Positions 8,923 to 17,678 of a stretch of DNA of 64,000 nucleotides are shown here, piece after piece (the stretch's first letter is position 1; each line of letters opens with the position of its first letter). The translations under genes and the position numbers were made by a program. Under the pieces are notes generated by a model. That model ran no database searches, had not been told where the DNA came from, and was given only the letters and a program-made list of their open reading frames with translations. The DNA comes from Gammaproteobacteria bacterium (GTDB taxonomy: Bacteria > Pseudomonadota > Gammaproteobacteria > Eutrophobiales > Eutrophobiaceae), in the NCBI GenBank assembly GCA_021773215.1, contig JAJFKM010000050.1, positions 1-64,000 on the forward strand, in the 5' to 3' direction.

Positions 8923-9495
8923 ATGGATGTTTCCAGTATTATCTTTTTAGGTATCCTCGCTGCATTAGTCATGTATCTGGTCACTATTTATAACAATTTG
9001 GTTTCTTTGAAGCATAGCGTCTCAAAGGCATGGTCAAATATTGATGTGTTATTAAAACAACGCCATGACGAATTACCTAAGCTAGTCGAGACCTGTAAAC
9101 AATACATGGGGTTTGAACAAGAGACCCTGGAAAAAGTCATGCAGGCGCGCTCTGCGGTGTCATCAGCAAGAGAAAGTGGCGATGTTGCCGCATTAGGTCC
9201 TGCTGAAGGTCAACTAAGAATGGGCTTGGGTAGTTTGTTTGCTGTTGCTGAGGCCTATCCCGAATTGAAGGCCAATGAAACCTTCAAGCATTTACAACAA
9301 CGGATTTCAGGACTGGAAGATACAATCGCCGACCGACGTGAATTTTATAATGAATCAGTCAACGCGAATAATGTACGAATAGAACAGTTTCCAGATGTCA
9401 TCATTGCCAGAATGATGGGCTTCCCCGCACGTGACTTACTCATCTTTGGTGAAGAAGAAATAAAAGACGTCGACGTAAAAGCACTTTTTAGTTAA
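8923..9495 (+). CDS. lemA: LemA family protein
   Basis: A 190-residue LemA-family membrane protein: one N-terminal helix (residues 5–24), then a long helical domain with the typical YNNLVSLKHSVSKAWSNIDVLLKQRHDELPKLVE and a C-terminal FPDVIIARMMGF. The family is widespread but its function is unsettled. It usually sits beside a partner membrane protein, as here: the next gene begins 8 bases on and encodes a GIDE-domain protein. A good ribosome-binding site (AAGGAGAAG) precedes the ATG. Confidence 0.93.
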   Translation: MDVSSIIFLGILAALVMYLVTIYNNLVSLKHSVSKAWSNIDVLLKQRHDELPKLVETCKQYMGFEQETLEKVMQARSAVSSARESGDVAALGPAEGQLRMGLGSLFAVAEAYPELKANETFKHLQQRISGLEDTIADRREFYNESVNANNVRIEQFPDVIIARMMGFPARDLLIFGEEEIKDVDVKALFS

Positions 9496-9503
9496 TCACT
9501 TTT

Positions 9504-10463
9504 ATGAGTGACGTGTTTCTCGCTCTTAAGCATTGGGCTATAACTGGGCCTGCCGGTGATTTCTGGTTATGGACAATTGGCTTACTCATTGCGGCATTAG
9601 TTGGTTTTTTCATTTGCTTAAATTCGCTGCATCGTAAGCGCATTATTGAAGACACACCAACGTCAAAAATACGCTCGGCTGCGCAAGGTTATGTCGAATT
9701 AAACGGTTACGGCCAGTTGATGGAAGGCCAACCCATTGTTGCGCCACTGACGGGAACAATTTGTACCTGGTACAAATATAACGTTGATGAACACAGACAG
9801 TCTGGAAAAAATAGCAAATGGGTCACAATCAGGAGTGGCACCAGTGAAGAACTATTCTTAATCAATGATGATACGGGACAATGCATCATCGATCCTGAGG
9901 GTGCTCATGTAACATCTGTAAACAAAGATGTATGGCATGGAGCTGAAGCTAACCCACTAGGCGGTCCATTAACGGCTAATAAAAAGCGGTCTTTCTTATC
10001 AGGGCTTGGTCGTCATCGACGTTATCGATATACCGAGGAACGTTTACATACTGATGAGAGTCTTTATGCCATAGGTCTTTATAAAACAGTCGGTGGTGCT
10101 GGTGCCAAATTCGATATAAACGAAGATGTTCGTGAATTAATACGTGAATGGAAAACAGATTCAGAGACATTAAAGAAAAAATTTGATGCGGATAATAATG
10201 GTGAGATTGATTTACAAGAATGGCAAAAGGTCAGACAAGCGGCCTATGACCACGTTGTTGAAAAGCATGGCGAACAAAAAACCTTACCGCCAGTGAATAT
10301 CATGAATAAGACAAATGATAGTCGCCGACCGTTTATCCTGTCTGCTATAGAAGAAAATGATCTTATTAATCGACTGCATATTTATTCTGTATTATCACTC
10401 AGCGTGTTTATACTGTGCGGCAGTCTCACAACCTTGCTAATGAGCTTTCGACTGGCTGCTTAG
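9504..10463 (+). CDS. GIDE-domain membrane protein with an EF-hand loop
   Basis: A 319-residue protein with a membrane helix near each end (about 20–39 and 292–314) and a GIDE-type domain between them (residues 55–205, including YVELNGYGQLMEGQPIVAPL and CTWYKY). In eukaryotes this domain belongs to mitochondrial E3 ubiquitin ligases such as MUL1, but no RING finger follows here. Residues 228–239 form a full EF-hand loop, DADNNGEIDLQE, with acidic or oxygen ligands at 1, 3, 5 and 12. It is coupled to lemA, and the two probably form one membrane complex. Function unknown. Confidence 0.8.
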   Translation: MSDVFLALKHWAITGPAGDFWLWTIGLLIAALVGFFICLNSLHRKRIIEDTPTSKIRSAAQGYVELNGYGQLMEGQPIVAPLTGTICTWYKYNVDEHRQSGKNSKWVTIRSGTSEELFLINDDTGQCIIDPEGAHVTSVNKDVWHGAEANPLGGPLTANKKRSFLSGLGRHRRYRYTEERLHTDESLYAIGLYKTVGGAGAKFDINEDVRELIREWKTDSETLKKKFDADNNGEIDLQEWQKVRQAAYDHVVEKHGEQKTLPPVNIMNKTNDSRRPFILSAIEENDLINRLHIYSVLSLSVFILCGSLTTLLMSFRLAA

Positions 10464-10517
10464 CACTCGAACACTAACACCTTGAAATTATAATTATTAA
10501 ACCAATATCACCTTTAT

Positions 10518-12557
10518 ATGAAAAACCCACTTATACAGAAAGAAGGACTACCTGCCTTCGAGAATATCAACGCATCTTATATTGAGCCCGCTATCGACCA
10601 ATTACTTTCAGATAGTAGAAATACAGTTCAATCTTTATTAGCAAGCACAACAAATTATACCTGGGATAACTTACTGCAAAAATTGGAAGACATGGATGAC
10701 CAGCTTAATCGTGCCTGGTCGCCTGCCAGTCATTTGCATTCGGTTGCAGATAATGATCAACTCCGGGAAGCTTATAATGCCTGTATAGCCAAGCTCTCTG
10801 ACTACTCGACTGAGATGGGTCAAAATGAAGCACTGTTTCATGCATATGAGCAAATTGCGAAGGCCGAGTCATTTAATTCTTTGACGACAGCACAACAAAA
10901 AATCATCACTAATGCATTGCGTGATTTTCAGCTCTCTGGAATTGCACTCGATAGCAAAGCAAAAGAACGCTACAAAGTAATCCAGCAGCAATTATCAAAG
11001 TTACAGACCAAGTTTGAAGAGAACTTGCTCGATGCTACACAGGCCTGGAAAAAATTAATTACTGATAAAGATGAACTCACAGGCTTACCTGAGTCATGTC
11101 TCGCTCTGGCAGCTCAAACAGCAAAAAATGAAGATAAGGAAGGGTGGTTATTTACGCTGGAATTTCCTTCCTATATGCCGATGATGCAATATTCTGATAA
11201 CGCCAGTTTAAGAAAAGAAATATACGAAGCTTATGTGACTCGCGCTTCTGATAAAGGACCCATTGCAGGTCAATTTGATAATAGCGAGATCATGACTGAA
11301 ATCCTTAAGTATCGGACAGAAAAGGCCAAGCTTCTTGGTTTTGAAAGTTATGCACATTATTCACTTGCAACAAAGATGGCAGAGAAACCTGACGAAGTCT
11401 TAGGTTTTTTAAATGATCTTGCTGAACGGACAAAGAACTATGCCGAACAGGAGTTTGCTGAGTTAACAAAGTTTGCCCTCGAAACAGCAAACGTATCTAA
11501 GCTTGAAGCTTGGGATGTCGCTTATTTTTCAGAAAAGTTAAGACAGAAAAAATTCGATATCTCTCAAGAAGTATTACGCCCATATTTCCCTGTGCATCAA
11601 GTTTTAGATGGACTATTTGCAATTACTACTAAGCTCTACGACGTTACCATCAAACAACGTGAAGGGGTTCAGGTCTGGCATAAGGACGTCATGTTCTTTG
11701 ATATCCTGGATTCCCAAGGCACAACACAAAGCAGTTTTTATCTGGATCTCTATGCCCGTCCACATAAACGGGGTGGAGCATGGATGGATGAATGCATCGT
11801 CAGAAAAAAATCTAGTGCTGGCATCCAGAACCCTGTGGCCTATTTAACCTGTAATTTCACACCTCCTGTTGGCGAAAAACCCGCTTTACTAACACATGAC
11901 GAAGTAACCACCTTATTTCATGAATTTGGCCATGGCTTACATCACATGATGACACGAGTCGAATATAGTGGCGTATCCGGAATTAACGGCGTGCCCTGGG
12001 ATGCGGTCGAGTTACCGAGCCAATTCATGGAGAACTGGTGTTGGGAAAAAGAGGCCCTCGATCTTTTTGCCAGACATACTGATAGCGGCGAACTCCTTAA
12101 TGATGAGTTATTTGAAAAAATGACACGGGCAAGGACATTCCAGGCCGGGATGCAAATGGTCAGACAACTGGAATTCGCCCTGTTTGACTATCGATTACAC
12201 ATGGAATTCGCAACAAATGAGACTCTTGATATACAAAACCTGCTCAATGAGGTTCGTGAAAAAGTCGCTGTTGTCGAAGCCCCTGACTTCAATCGTTTTC
12301 AACATAGTTTTGCCCATATCTTTGCCGGCGGTTATGCAGCCGGTTACTATAGCTACAAATGGGCCGAAGTTTTATCCGCAGATGCCTTTTCCAAATTCGA
12401 AGAAAGAGGTATCTTTGACAAAGCGACTGGGAAAGAATTTCTTCAATCAATTCTTGAACAAGGTGGCAGTCGTGAGCCAATGGACTTATTTGTTGAATTT
12501 CGTGGACGAAAACCGAGTATTGAGCCTTTATTAAGACATTCGGGAATTACAGCTTAA
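10518..12557 (+). CDS. prlC: Oligopeptidase A (M3 metallopeptidase)
   Basis: A 679-residue cytosolic zinc oligopeptidase of the thimet/OpdA family, which degrades short peptides including cleaved signal peptides. The zinc site HEFGH begins at H468, almost the position of E. coli OpdA, with the downstream glutamate in the helix around VELPSQFMENWCWE. No signal peptide is present and the length is normal. The SH3-domain gene follows after 9 bases on the same strand. Confidence 0.95.
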   Translation: MKNPLIQKEGLPAFENINASYIEPAIDQLLSDSRNTVQSLLASTTNYTWDNLLQKLEDMDDQLNRAWSPASHLHSVADNDQLREAYNACIAKLSDYSTEMGQNEALFHAYEQIAKAESFNSLTTAQQKIITNALRDFQLSGIALDSKAKERYKVIQQQLSKLQTKFEENLLDATQAWKKLITDKDELTGLPESCLALAAQTAKNEDKEGWLFTLEFPSYMPMMQYSDNASLRKEIYEAYVTRASDKGPIAGQFDNSEIMTEILKYRTEKAKLLGFESYAHYSLATKMAEKPDEVLGFLNDLAERTKNYAEQEFAELTKFALETANVSKLEAWDVAYFSEKLRQKKFDISQEVLRPYFPVHQVLDGLFAITTKLYDVTIKQREGVQVWHKDVMFFDILDSQGTTQSSFYLDLYARPHKRGGAWMDECIVRKKSSAGIQNPVAYLTCNFTPPVGEKPALLTHDEVTTLFHEFGHGLHHMMTRVEYSGVSGINGVPWDAVELPSQFMENWCWEKEALDLFARHTDSGELLNDELFEKMTRARTFQAGMQMVRQLEFALFDYRLHMEFATNETLDIQNLLNEVREKVAVVEAPDFNRFQHSFAHIFAGGYAAGYYSYKWAEVLSADAFSKFEERGIFDKATGKEFLQSILEQGGSREPMDLFVEFRGRKPSIEPLLRHSGITA

Positions 12558-12566
12558 GGATAAATA

Positions 12567-13286
12567 ATGCATAACTTCAGAGTGAAACACGCGCTACTCG
12601 GCATATTTTGTCTGCTGGCAACTATTGCCCATGCAGAGACAGTCTATGTGATCGATGAATTAAATATTGGTTTACATGAAAATCGCACCATAGACAGCCC
12701 AATCATCAAACTCGTGCCTAGTGGCACATCATTATCTGTCATCGAACGCGATAATGATTTGATTCATGTTCAAGAAGGCGGTGGAACTAAGGGTTGGATA
12801 AATAGCAAATATGTCGTCTTAGAAAAACCCGGCAAATCGCGCATCACTGAACTGGAAAAAAGCAACGAAGCTTTGAAACAAGAGGTTGCGCAGCTGAAGA
12901 CTACAACAACGACAGCGCCTGCCAATGGGACAGAAGCTCAAAAGGAGCTTGAACAGCAATTAAACTCGGAACGCTTGAAAGCCGGAGATCTTGAAGCACA
13001 ACTCGCCGCCCTTAAAACAAATGTTGCAGATATAGATAACTCAGGGAAATTACTCGCTGATATTGAAAAGCTGAAACAGGAAAATCGACAACTAATCTCA
13101 CAACTCGAATCATCTGGAATTGAAGTGGAAGCAAATTCAGAATCCTTGAGTGAAGATTCTTTTTCTATAAGCAGCATGAAACAGATGATAGTGACACTAA
13201 TTATCGCTTTTGTGATCGGTATAGCGGGAGGTATTTTTATACTCGACTTCCATAATCGACGCAGACACGGTGGTTTTCGCGTTTGA
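12567..13286 (+). CDS. SH3-domain coiled-coil membrane protein (TIGR04211/YgiM-like)
   Basis: A 239-residue protein with a signal peptide (residues 1–23), a bacterial SH3 domain (about 25–90: VYVIDELNIGLHENRTIDSPII … GGTKGWINSKYV), a coiled coil (about 92–185) and a C-terminal membrane helix (205–227) followed by a basic tail. This order matches E. coli YgiM and the TIGR04211 family, whose role is probably in the envelope but is not settled. It is the last gene of a pair with prlC. Confidence 0.88.
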   Translation: MHNFRVKHALLGIFCLLATIAHAETVYVIDELNIGLHENRTIDSPIIKLVPSGTSLSVIERDNDLIHVQEGGGTKGWINSKYVVLEKPGKSRITELEKSNEALKQEVAQLKTTTTTAPANGTEAQKELEQQLNSERLKAGDLEAQLAALKTNVADIDNSGKLLADIEKLKQENRQLISQLESSGIEVEANSESLSEDSFSISSMKQMIVTLIIAFVIGIAGGIFILDFHNRRRHGGFRV

Positions 13287-13342
13287 TTCGACTAGTTTTT
13301 TTCTAAACTAATTTTAATAACTTTAAACTCCCTATATATATC

Positions 13343-14113
13343 GTGTTCAAGATAGCAAGCTGGAATGTCAATTCCCTTAAAGTCAGGCTGCCGCATGTTT
13401 TGCAATGGCTAGAGTCAGAAAGCCCTGATGTTCTCGCTATACAAGAAACTAAAACAACCGATGAAAACTTTCCCGGAGAGGCAATAAAAGAAGCGGGTTA
13501 TCACGTCAGTTTTGTTGGCCAGAAAACCTATAACGGTGTTACAACCATCTGTAAATCACCTATTGAAACCATAGCAACAGCCTTACCAGACTATGATGAT
13601 GTGCAAAAACGAGTCTTGGCGGTTAAAACCCAAGGCGTGACCGTTTTAAATCTATATGTTCCTAATGGCTCAGAAGTGGATTCAGACAAATATCGTTATA
13701 AATTGGAATGGTTTTCAAAGCTGCATCCTTTTATCAAACAACTCCAAACAAAAAATGAGTCTGTCATTATCTTAGGCGATTTTAATATTGCGCCTGAAGA
13801 TCGTGATGTGCATGCCCCTGAAGAATGGGAAGGATGCAATCTTGTAAGCCAGCCCGAGCGAGATGAATTAAATAAAATATTAGCCAGTGGTTTCAGCGAT
13901 TGTTTTCGTTCATTTGATCAAGCAGAAAAAAGTTTTTCCTGGTGGGATTACCGCGCCGCTGGATTCAGACGCGATCGCGGCCTAAGGATTGATCTTATCC
14001 TTGCCTCAGAGAACTTAGCAAAAAAATGTTGTGCGTCTTATATCGACAAAGAGCCTCGCAAACTGGAACGCCCCTCAGATCACACGCCAGTGGTTGCAGA
14101 ATTTGATCTTTAG
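13343..14113 (+). CDS. xthA: Exodeoxyribonuclease III
   Basis: A 256-residue AP endonuclease/3'-5' exonuclease of the exonuclease III family, used in base-excision repair. Motifs are the metal-binding glutamate in LAIQETK, GDFNIAPEDRDVH, and the terminal SDHTPVVAEF with its catalytic histidine. The start is a GTG, chosen because homology begins there (FKIASWNVNS). No convincing terminator follows. Confidence 0.95.
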   Translation: MFKIASWNVNSLKVRLPHVLQWLESESPDVLAIQETKTTDENFPGEAIKEAGYHVSFVGQKTYNGVTTICKSPIETIATALPDYDDVQKRVLAVKTQGVTVLNLYVPNGSEVDSDKYRYKLEWFSKLHPFIKQLQTKNESVIILGDFNIAPEDRDVHAPEEWEGCNLVSQPERDELNKILASGFSDCFRSFDQAEKSFSWWDYRAAGFRRDRGLRIDLILASENLAKKCCASYIDKEPRKLERPSDHTPVVAEFDL

Positions 14114-14178
14114 CGTTATAAAAGACTATTGATTATCAGCTAATTCGACGATAACAGCTTAATTAAGACCGTAATCAT

Positions 14179-14556
14179 ATGCATAACATTAGTAGTAGCA
14201 CAAAGTTTGATTTCGATGAGTGGGCAAACCTCGCCAAGGAAGACCCTGACGCTTTTGAAAATAAGCGTCAGCAAATGATACAAGACGTCCTTGATAAGTC
14301 ATCACCAAAGATACGGCGACGCATGGAAGGTCTACAATGGCAAATTGATCAGGTTCGCGCTACTTCAACGAATCCAATGGCCTCTTGCTTAAAGATTTCA
14401 CAAATGATGTGGGACAAGACAATAGGGGAAGATGGCTTAGTCGACCATTTAAAACAATTAACCGATCCAAGCCAAATTCGAGACACATCCAGCCAGGCTA
14501 GGCGATCAGCTACAATAATGGACTTAAAAGATCGTTTAAATAAGGATAAAGATTAA
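14179..14556 (+). CDS. DUF3135 family protein
   Basis: A 125-residue cytosolic protein of unknown function. FDEWANLAKEDPDAFENKRQQMI at the start and the segment LQWQIDQVRATSTNPMASCLKISQMMWD match the DUF3135 family as I know it, a small group found mainly in gammaproteobacteria. The charged C-terminal tail is probably flexible. It stands alone between xthA and rpmE with about 65–90 bases on each side. Confidence 0.75.
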   Translation: MHNISSSTKFDFDEWANLAKEDPDAFENKRQQMIQDVLDKSSPKIRRRMEGLQWQIDQVRATSTNPMASCLKISQMMWDKTIGEDGLVDHLKQLTDPSQIRDTSSQARRSATIMDLKDRLNKDKD

Positions 14557-14645
14557 AATCCAGTGCCTCACAGGATTGCGGAATGCTCAGCTTTCGCATA
14601 AACTCCCCGCCCCAGATTGACGATTAGACGAATTGAGTAAAAAAC

Positions 14646-14846
14646 ATGAAAACAGACATACACCCAACATATGATGAAGTTGACGTTAAATGCAGTTGCG
14701 GCAACGCATTCAAGACTCGTTCAACGCACACCGGCGAGCTCCATCTTGACGTTTGTTCTGAATGCCACCCATTTTACACCGGTAAACAGAAAATGCTGGA
14801 TACAGCAGGTCGAGTTGATAAATTCCGCAAAAAATACGGGATGTAA
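14646..14846 (+). CDS. rpmE: 50S ribosomal protein L31, zinc-binding form
   Basis: A 66-residue ribosomal protein L31 of the C+ type. The zinc ligands C16, C18, C37 and C40 are visible in KCSCGNAF and DVCSECHPF. The paralogue without cysteines (YkgM-type), used under zinc shortage, is absent from this window. A strong terminator begins about 30 bases after the stop. Confidence 0.97.
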   Translation: MKTDIHPTYDEVDVKCSCGNAFKTRSTHTGELHLDVCSECHPFYTGKQKMLDTAGRVDKFRKKYGM

Positions 14847-15669
14847 TATTGTTTTAAAGAAGCATTACCAAATATTTAAAAACGCCCTTTCAGGGCGTTT
14901 TTTTATTCCCGCAGTATTAATCCTTGCCAGCCCAATATGTCTATCTGAAGAGAAGCTTAAGCAAGACTGTGTAAGTACCCACTTTGATGAAAAAGCAATC
15001 ATTGACTATGTCATTGATGGTGACACTGTTGTTTTAAACGACAAAAGACATATCCGATTAATTGGCATAAATACACCCGAATTGAGTCACAATAATAGCC
15101 CATCTGAAGCGGGAGCAGTCAATGCACGAAGTGCGCTTAAAAAGGTACTTGGCAGAACATCGATCGTCAATCTTGTTTATGGATTAGAGCGCCATGATCG
15201 CCACGGCAGAACTCTGGCTCATATTTATGTTAGTGACATGAACATACAATACCATCTACTTAAGTCTGGGTTGGCAATGCCGCTACGGATTCCTCCAAAC
15301 CTTTCTTTTGCCGATTGTTATTACAAAACCAGTCAATTTGCCAAAGATCAAAGATTGGGACTCTGGGAACTATCACGTTATAAAACACACAACGTAAAAT
15401 CGCTCACTGGCTATGAAAAAGGATTTTATTTCATCTCAGGTAAAGTACGGCAAGTCTCAAGCAGCAGGTCATCAGTCTGGATAAACCTTGAAAACAATGT
15501 CGCACTTAGGATAAAAAATGCTGACTTAAAATATTTTAATAAATCGGAATTACACTCATTGGAAACTCAAACCATTGAAGCTAGCGGTTGGCTATATAAG
15601 CATAAAGGCCAATTACGCATGCAACTGCGTCACAATCTGGATTTAAAAATTACCAAAACTGAATATTGA
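14815..15669 (+). CDS. Secreted thermonuclease-like (SNase) protein, start uncertain
   Basis: The SNase fold is clear: [27 protein letters not shown] supplies the calcium aspartates, one catalytic arginine and the catalytic glutamate, and [10 protein letters not shown] supplies the second arginine. A hydrophobic signal sequence ([17 protein letters not shown]) precedes it, so the nuclease is probably exported. The start is a puzzle, because no ATG or GTG lies in frame between the rpmE stop and the signal peptide. The nearest usual start is TTG at 14815, inside the end of rpmE, with AGGT just upstream. In-frame ATG codons occur only further inside rpmE (14671, 14674). The rpmE terminator hairpin falls within the signal-peptide codons. 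Confidence 0.75.
   Translation: MINSAKNTGCNIVLKKHYQIFKNALSGRFFIPAVLILASPICLSEEKLKQDCVSTHFDEKAIIDYVIDGDTVVLNDKRHIRLIGINTPELSHNNSPSEAGAVNARSALKKVLGRTSIVNLVYGLERHDRHGRTLAHIYVSDMNIQYHLLKSGLAMPLRIPPNLSFADCYYKTSQFAKDQRLGLWELSRYKTHNVKSLTGYEKGFYFISGKVRQVSSSRSSVWINLENNVALRIKNADLKYFNKSELHSLETQTIEASGWLYKHKGQLRMQLRHNLDLKITKTEY
14878..14904 (+). terminator. Rho-independent terminator behind rpmE
   Basis: AAAAACGCCC pairs perfectly with GGGCGTTTTT around a TTTCA loop and ends in a run of T. It terminates rpmE but also lies inside the coding frame of the following nuclease gene. Confidence 0.9.
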
Positions 15670-15705
15670 ACTGAATTATTTAACCGTCTGTCTTAAAATC
15701 ATGAA

Positions 15706-17163
15706 ATGAAATATCTAATCTCCTTATATTTTTTATCTTTACTCTCCATAAGTTCATGTGCTGTTAATCCGGTCACGGGAAAGCAAGACTTGGTTCTGCT
15801 TAGTGAAAACGACGAACTAGTGTTAGGGCGTAAGACTAATGCAGATGTCCTTAAACAATATACTGTCTACGACAATCCAGCTTTACAAAATTACGTTCAA
15901 AACATTGGTATTAAACTCGCCATAAATAGCCATCGCTCGAACCTGTCATATAGTTTTACTGTGCTCGATAGCAAAGAAGTCAATGCCTTCGCCTTACCAG
16001 GCGGATACATATACATAACTCGTGGATTAATGGCCTACTTAAATTCTGAGGCAGAATTAGCTGCGGTACTTGGTCATGAAATAGGGCATGTCACGGCAAG
16101 GCACTCCGTGCGACAACATAGCGCAACTCAACTAACAAACATCGGGGCTGCATTAACTTCTATATTTGTACCCGGCATGACTCAAGCGTCGAACCAGTTA
16201 GTGCAATTCGCTGGTGGGGCATTGCTACGTGGCTATGGACGTACTCATGAACTAGAAGCTGATCGCCTCGGTGCTCAGTATCTCGCCCGAACGAACTATA
16301 ACCCGGAAGCCATGCTAGACGTTATCCGCGTATTAAAAAACCAGGAAGTATTTGATAGAGAACTGGCGCAAGCCGAAGGACGAGAACCAAGGGCCTACCA
16401 TGGTGTCTTTTCAACACACCCGGATAGTGACACGCGCCTTCAGGAAGTCATTGATATGGCCAAAGGACTTAACGAATCCGGAACAGTAAATTTTGTCGGT
16501 CGAGATGAATACATTTCACACATTGATAATTTGGTATTTGGCGATAGTCCGCAAGAGGGTATTTTACGCGGCCGTAATTTCTATCATGAAGGTTTGGGAT
16601 TCTCCATGCGTTTCCCAGAAAAATGGAATATGACCAATCTTCCAGACCGACTCCTGTTAACTGCTGCTGATGGCAATGCCTTGATGCAAATAAGTGCTGA
16701 AGACGTAGATAATAAACTGTCACCCAGAAATTTCATGATACAACGCATGGGATTAAACAATCTCGAAAATGAGTCGTCATTAAGTATAAATGGTCTCGTT
16801 GCCCATACGGGTATCTCGGTTATCACCAATAAGCAAGGCAGTATACCTACGCGATTCACAGTCATCTATTTTCAACAAAGGGCCTACATAATCGCCGGTA
16901 TGGCTAAAGGTAATAATCTAGCGAAGTATGACAATGCCATACTTGAAACAGCTAAAAGCTTTCATTCATTGTCTGCAGATGAAAGAATCTTGGCGAAGCC
17001 GATACGGATTAACATCAAAAAAGCGAATATCAAAACACGCTTTAACCGTCTGGCCAAACAATCTCCACTAGAAAACCATGCAGAATCACAATTGCGACTT
17101 TTAAATGCGAAATATCCAACAGGCGAGCCTGAAAACGGATCGCTGATCAAAGTCCTTAAATAG
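15706..17163 (+). CDS. M48 family metalloprotease lipoprotein
   Basis: A 485-residue zinc protease. The N terminus is a lipoprotein signal (SISSC lipobox, cysteine about residue 19), followed by the family phrase NPVTGKQDLVLLSENDEL. The active site HEIGH starts at H124, and the third zinc ligand is the glutamate in HELEADRLGAQYL. A C-terminal half of about 200 residues (from GLGFSMRFPEKW) follows. Similar proteins in gammaproteobacteria act in outer-membrane protein quality control (BepA/LoiP group), but I see no clear TPR repeats as in BepA. The specific role is inferred. Confidence 0.87.
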   Translation: MKYLISLYFLSLLSISSCAVNPVTGKQDLVLLSENDELVLGRKTNADVLKQYTVYDNPALQNYVQNIGIKLAINSHRSNLSYSFTVLDSKEVNAFALPGGYIYITRGLMAYLNSEAELAAVLGHEIGHVTARHSVRQHSATQLTNIGAALTSIFVPGMTQASNQLVQFAGGALLRGYGRTHELEADRLGAQYLARTNYNPEAMLDVIRVLKNQEVFDRELAQAEGREPRAYHGVFSTHPDSDTRLQEVIDMAKGLNESGTVNFVGRDEYISHIDNLVFGDSPQEGILRGRNFYHEGLGFSMRFPEKWNMTNLPDRLLLTAADGNALMQISAEDVDNKLSPRNFMIQRMGLNNLENESSLSINGLVAHTGISVITNKQGSIPTRFTVIYFQQRAYIIAGMAKGNNLAKYDNAILETAKSFHSLSADERILAKPIRINIKKANIKTRFNRLAKQSPLENHAESQLRLLNAKYPTGEPENGSLIKVLK

Positions 17164-17271
17164 ACTTTAAGGCTTAAATTTAGTGGATTCTTAGCTACAA
17201 CTCTTCAGGTCATTTCTAGCTTAGATCAGCTAAGTAATTGCTACTGTTCAGGGTTAGTTTCTTATCCACAT

Positions 17272-17306
17272 TTTCTGTGGATAACTCTGTGGATGCAGCG
17301 CGGAAA
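17272..17306. other. DnaA-box-like cluster
   Basis: TTATCCACA (17272–17280) is followed by its inverted form TGTGGATAA (17286–17294) and the 7/9 match TGTGGATGC (17298–17306). A further perfect TGTGCATAA lies at 17468–17476. The consensus is TTATNCACA. The stretch between them is AT-rich. This could be a DnaA-titrating or regulatory site. Nothing else ties it to the replication origin. Confidence 0.45.
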
Positions 17307-17510
17307 CAACGTCAAAAAGACCATGGCTAACACATCTATGACAAAACTGTTAAAAACTAACCATCACTCTATTTATTCATATATATCAATTACTTACACC
17401 AGCTCTATTTACCTTCAGAGGATCCCAAGTGTCGCTTATGAGATACCAATGAGCCACAAAAAATAACTGTGCATAAACGTAAATATTTCGTTGACAAAAC
17501 CTAATTCCCG

Positions 17511-17538
17511 GGAACTCTACGTAATGCTTAGGCTCTAA
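17511..17538 (+). promoter_or_regulatory. SigmaE/AlgU-type promoter of the sRNA
   Basis: A -35 element GGAACTC (17511–17517), a 16-base spacer and a -10 element TCTAA (17534–17538) match the extracytoplasmic stress sigma consensus GGAACTT-N16-TCWAA in sequence and spacing. The predicted transcription start is near 17545. Confidence 0.6.
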
Positions 17539-17544
17539 GCATTT

Positions 17545-17666
17545 ATCAGCATATTTTTCCTTCTTTTTCCCTTAGAAGGAAAAATTAACCCGGTTCTCCC
17601 CAGCCGGGATATTCTGGCCCCGGATGCACACTTTCCCCTAAAGAGATCACCCGGGGCATTTTTTTA
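17545..17666 (+). ncRNA. Candidate ErsA/Spot 42-type small RNA
   Basis: A region of about 120 bases without a reading frame but with three stacked hairpins: TTTTTCCTTC/GAAGGAAAAA (17554–17563 with 17575–17584), CCCGG/CCGGG (17589–17608) and a terminator stem GCCCCGG/CCGGGGC (17617–17657) ending in seven T. The gene lies at the 3' side of engB and converges on it, the locus that holds Spot 42 in enterics and ErsA in Pseudomonas. ErsA is about 130 bases long and AlgU-dependent, and here a sigmaE-like promoter precedes the RNA. The pyrimidine-rich loop between the first stem arms is a likely pairing region. Identity is inferred from position, promoter and shape, because I cannot align it to family members. 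Confidence 0.65.
17617..17665 (+). terminator. Terminator of the candidate sRNA
   Basis: A perfect 7-bp stem GCCCCGG/CCGGGGC encloses a 27-base loop and is followed directly by A and seven T. It ends 13 bases before the 3' end of the convergent engB. Confidence 0.75.
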
Positions 17667-17678
17667 TGCTGAAGAAAA

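Noticed and set aside
14671-14815. ATG codons inside rpmE as the start of the nuclease gene
   Set aside because: The 48 codons from there are the shifted frame of rpmE, with no signal-peptide character. The TTG at 14815 gives a shorter, more plausible leader, though it is still uncertain.
17164-17678. Replication origin
   Set aside because: DnaA boxes are present, but no dnaA, dnaN, rpmH or mnmG is near and no typical set of 13-mers could be identified. Only a DnaA-box cluster is claimed.
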